Shown: positions 63,483-64,000 of the stretch, piece after piece
Layout: each line of letters starts with the position of its first letter
How positions within the stretch are numbered: position 1 is the first letter of the stretch
Source of the DNA: JAPKYZ01 sp033763835
Lineage (GTDB): Bacteria; Acidobacteriota; Terriglobia; Bryobacterales; Bryobacteraceae
Length of the DNA stretch: 64,000 nucleotides
Assembly (NCBI GenBank): GCA_033763835.1
Contig: JANRJS010000022.1
Location: forward strand, 104,025 to 168,024
Direction: 5' to 3'
Made by a program: the position numbers and the translations under genes
Notes under the pieces: generated by a model
Seen by the model: the letters and a program-made list of their open reading frames with translations, nothing else
What the model was told of the DNA's origin: nothing
Databases searched by the model: none

Positions 63483-64000
63483 TTACCGACTATAGACGGT
63501 GAGTTCCTGCTTCGCCGTTTTGCGCCATTCTTCGATCGGCTCGATGCCGCGCTTGGCGAACCAGCTGCGCAAATCTCCGCGTAGCTCGGCGACTCGCTTC
63601 GCCGCTTCGGGTTTCTCAAGGCGATTCTCCTTCTCGCCGGGATCGTGTTCGAGATCGAAGTACTCGCTAGGCCACTCCTTCGTCCGTTCGACGTACTTGT
63701 CCGTCTCGGTACGTACGGCGCGGACCATCGAGTACTCGAAGTAAAGACGATTCGTCCAACGCGGCTTATCCCCGCGCAGCATCGGCGCGTAGCTGCGGCC
63801 CACGCGTGCGCGATCTTCGGGAGCCTTCACGCCGCACCAATCGAGGATCGTTGGAAAGAAGTCGTAGGACGAAATCATGTTGCTTTCGACTCGGCCTCTC
63901 GCGATGCGGCCCGCATGATTCCAGATCATGGGCACGCTAATCGACTCCTCGTACATGTTGAACGGCCACGTGCCGTTGCCCTTGCCCCAGATGCCGTGAT
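63483..64000 (-). CDS. Sulfatase, C-terminal part (cut by window edge)
   Basis: The frame is open to the right edge: the codons before the internal ATG at 63956 read HGIWGKGNGTWPFNMYEESI, so the protein starts outside the window. The 172 residues visible match the last part of a sulfatase: SVPMIWNHAGRIARGRVESN, MISSYDFFPTILDWCGVKAP, RSYAPMLRGDKPRW and EYFDLEHDPGEKENR. The active site is not in the window. It is the first visible gene of a minus-strand series with the aminotransferase and the Gfo/Idh enzyme. Confidence 0.88.
   Translation of the reverse strand, partial: HGIWGKGNGTWPFNMYEESISVPMIWNHAGRIARGRVESNMISSYDFFPTILDWCGVKAPEDRARVGRSYAPMLRGDKPRWTNRLYFEYSMVRAVRTETDKYVERTKEWPSEYFDLEHDPGEKENRLEKPEAAKRVAELRGDLRSWFAKRGIEPIEEWRKTAKQELTVYSR

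Noticed and set aside
1..64000. CRISPR arrays, IS elements, prophage or integron structures
   Set aside because: No regularly spaced repeats, transposase motifs or phage structural genes were seen. The only recombinase is a XerC/D in a housekeeping context.

Overview
The window is high-GC bacterial chromosome that most resembles an acidobacterium of the Bryobacterales/Solibacter lineage. This is an inference from content: a ThuA protein ending in a TIGR03437-type domain, several exported sulfatases, a PEP-CTERM protein, a heptahaem cytochrome with TPRs, an exported Gfo/Idh/MocA oxidoreductase and an FAD GMC dehydrogenase with a Tat-tagged small subunit. There is no rRNA, IS element, prophage or CRISPR array. 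One tRNA (Gln, anticodon CTG) is present. Gene density is very high, with many 1-4 base start/stop overlaps and convergent genes overlapping at their 3' ends.

Layout. 0-5.5 kb: end of a possible FAD oxidoreductase, hemL, a toxin-antitoxin pair whose PIN toxin carries an in-frame stop, a deoxyhypusine-synthase-like gene, a sulfatase and a lytic transglycosylase. 5.6-9.9 kb: TonB-dependent siderophore receptor with a PepSY membrane protein, a phosphodiesterase and a histidine phosphatase. 10-15.3 kb: exported aldo/keto reductase, ThuA/TIGR03437 protein and a three-gene TadE/TadE/TadG-like operon. 15.3-22.9 kb: a two-subunit small EamA/SMR-type transporter, a XerC/D-CCA/poly(A) polymerase operon, small conserved genes, a patatin, an HlyD-type adaptor and a pirin. 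23-24.3 kb: two convergent FitA/VapC modules with related operators. 24.3-30.9 kb: serine hydrolase, YdeP-type molybdoenzyme, a secreted toroid-like protein, a cyclase and a DUF433/DUF5615 pair. 30.8-35.6 kb: recG-rsmD-zinc ribbon-two carboxypeptidase-regulatory-like proteins-redoxin-thioredoxin, all on the minus strand. 35.6-43.7 kb: exported Gfo/Idh, fabI, a GldA/F/G plus DUF4340 ABC operon, then pncB-pncA NAD salvage. 43.7-49.2 kb: rsfS, a coiled-coil M15-like protein, hpt, a GMC dehydrogenase pair and the heptahaem cytochrome. 49.5-53.4 kb: tRNA-Gln, ppx/gppA, twin thymidylate-kinase-like genes and the PEP-CTERM gene. 53.5-64 kb: exported D-2-hydroxyacid dehydrogenase, APC permease, kynureninase-like enzyme, esterase and three sulfatases with a Gfo/Idh enzyme and a class III aminotransferase.

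The strongest window-wide signal is regulatory. About twenty gene starts have a TANNNT hexamer ending 6-8 bases before the start codon, which predicts leaderless mRNAs. Two such hexamers are shared by divergent genes (27679-27685 and 51240-51246). By contrast the PEP-CTERM gene has a real leader in which a perfect 10-bp hairpin hides the Shine-Dalgarno sequence. Other points worth following are a thymidylate-kinase-like pair whose second member has Arg for the Walker A Lys, a LysW-like zinc ribbon with a run of over 30 Asp/Glu, and an rsfS gene that seems to need an AUC start.
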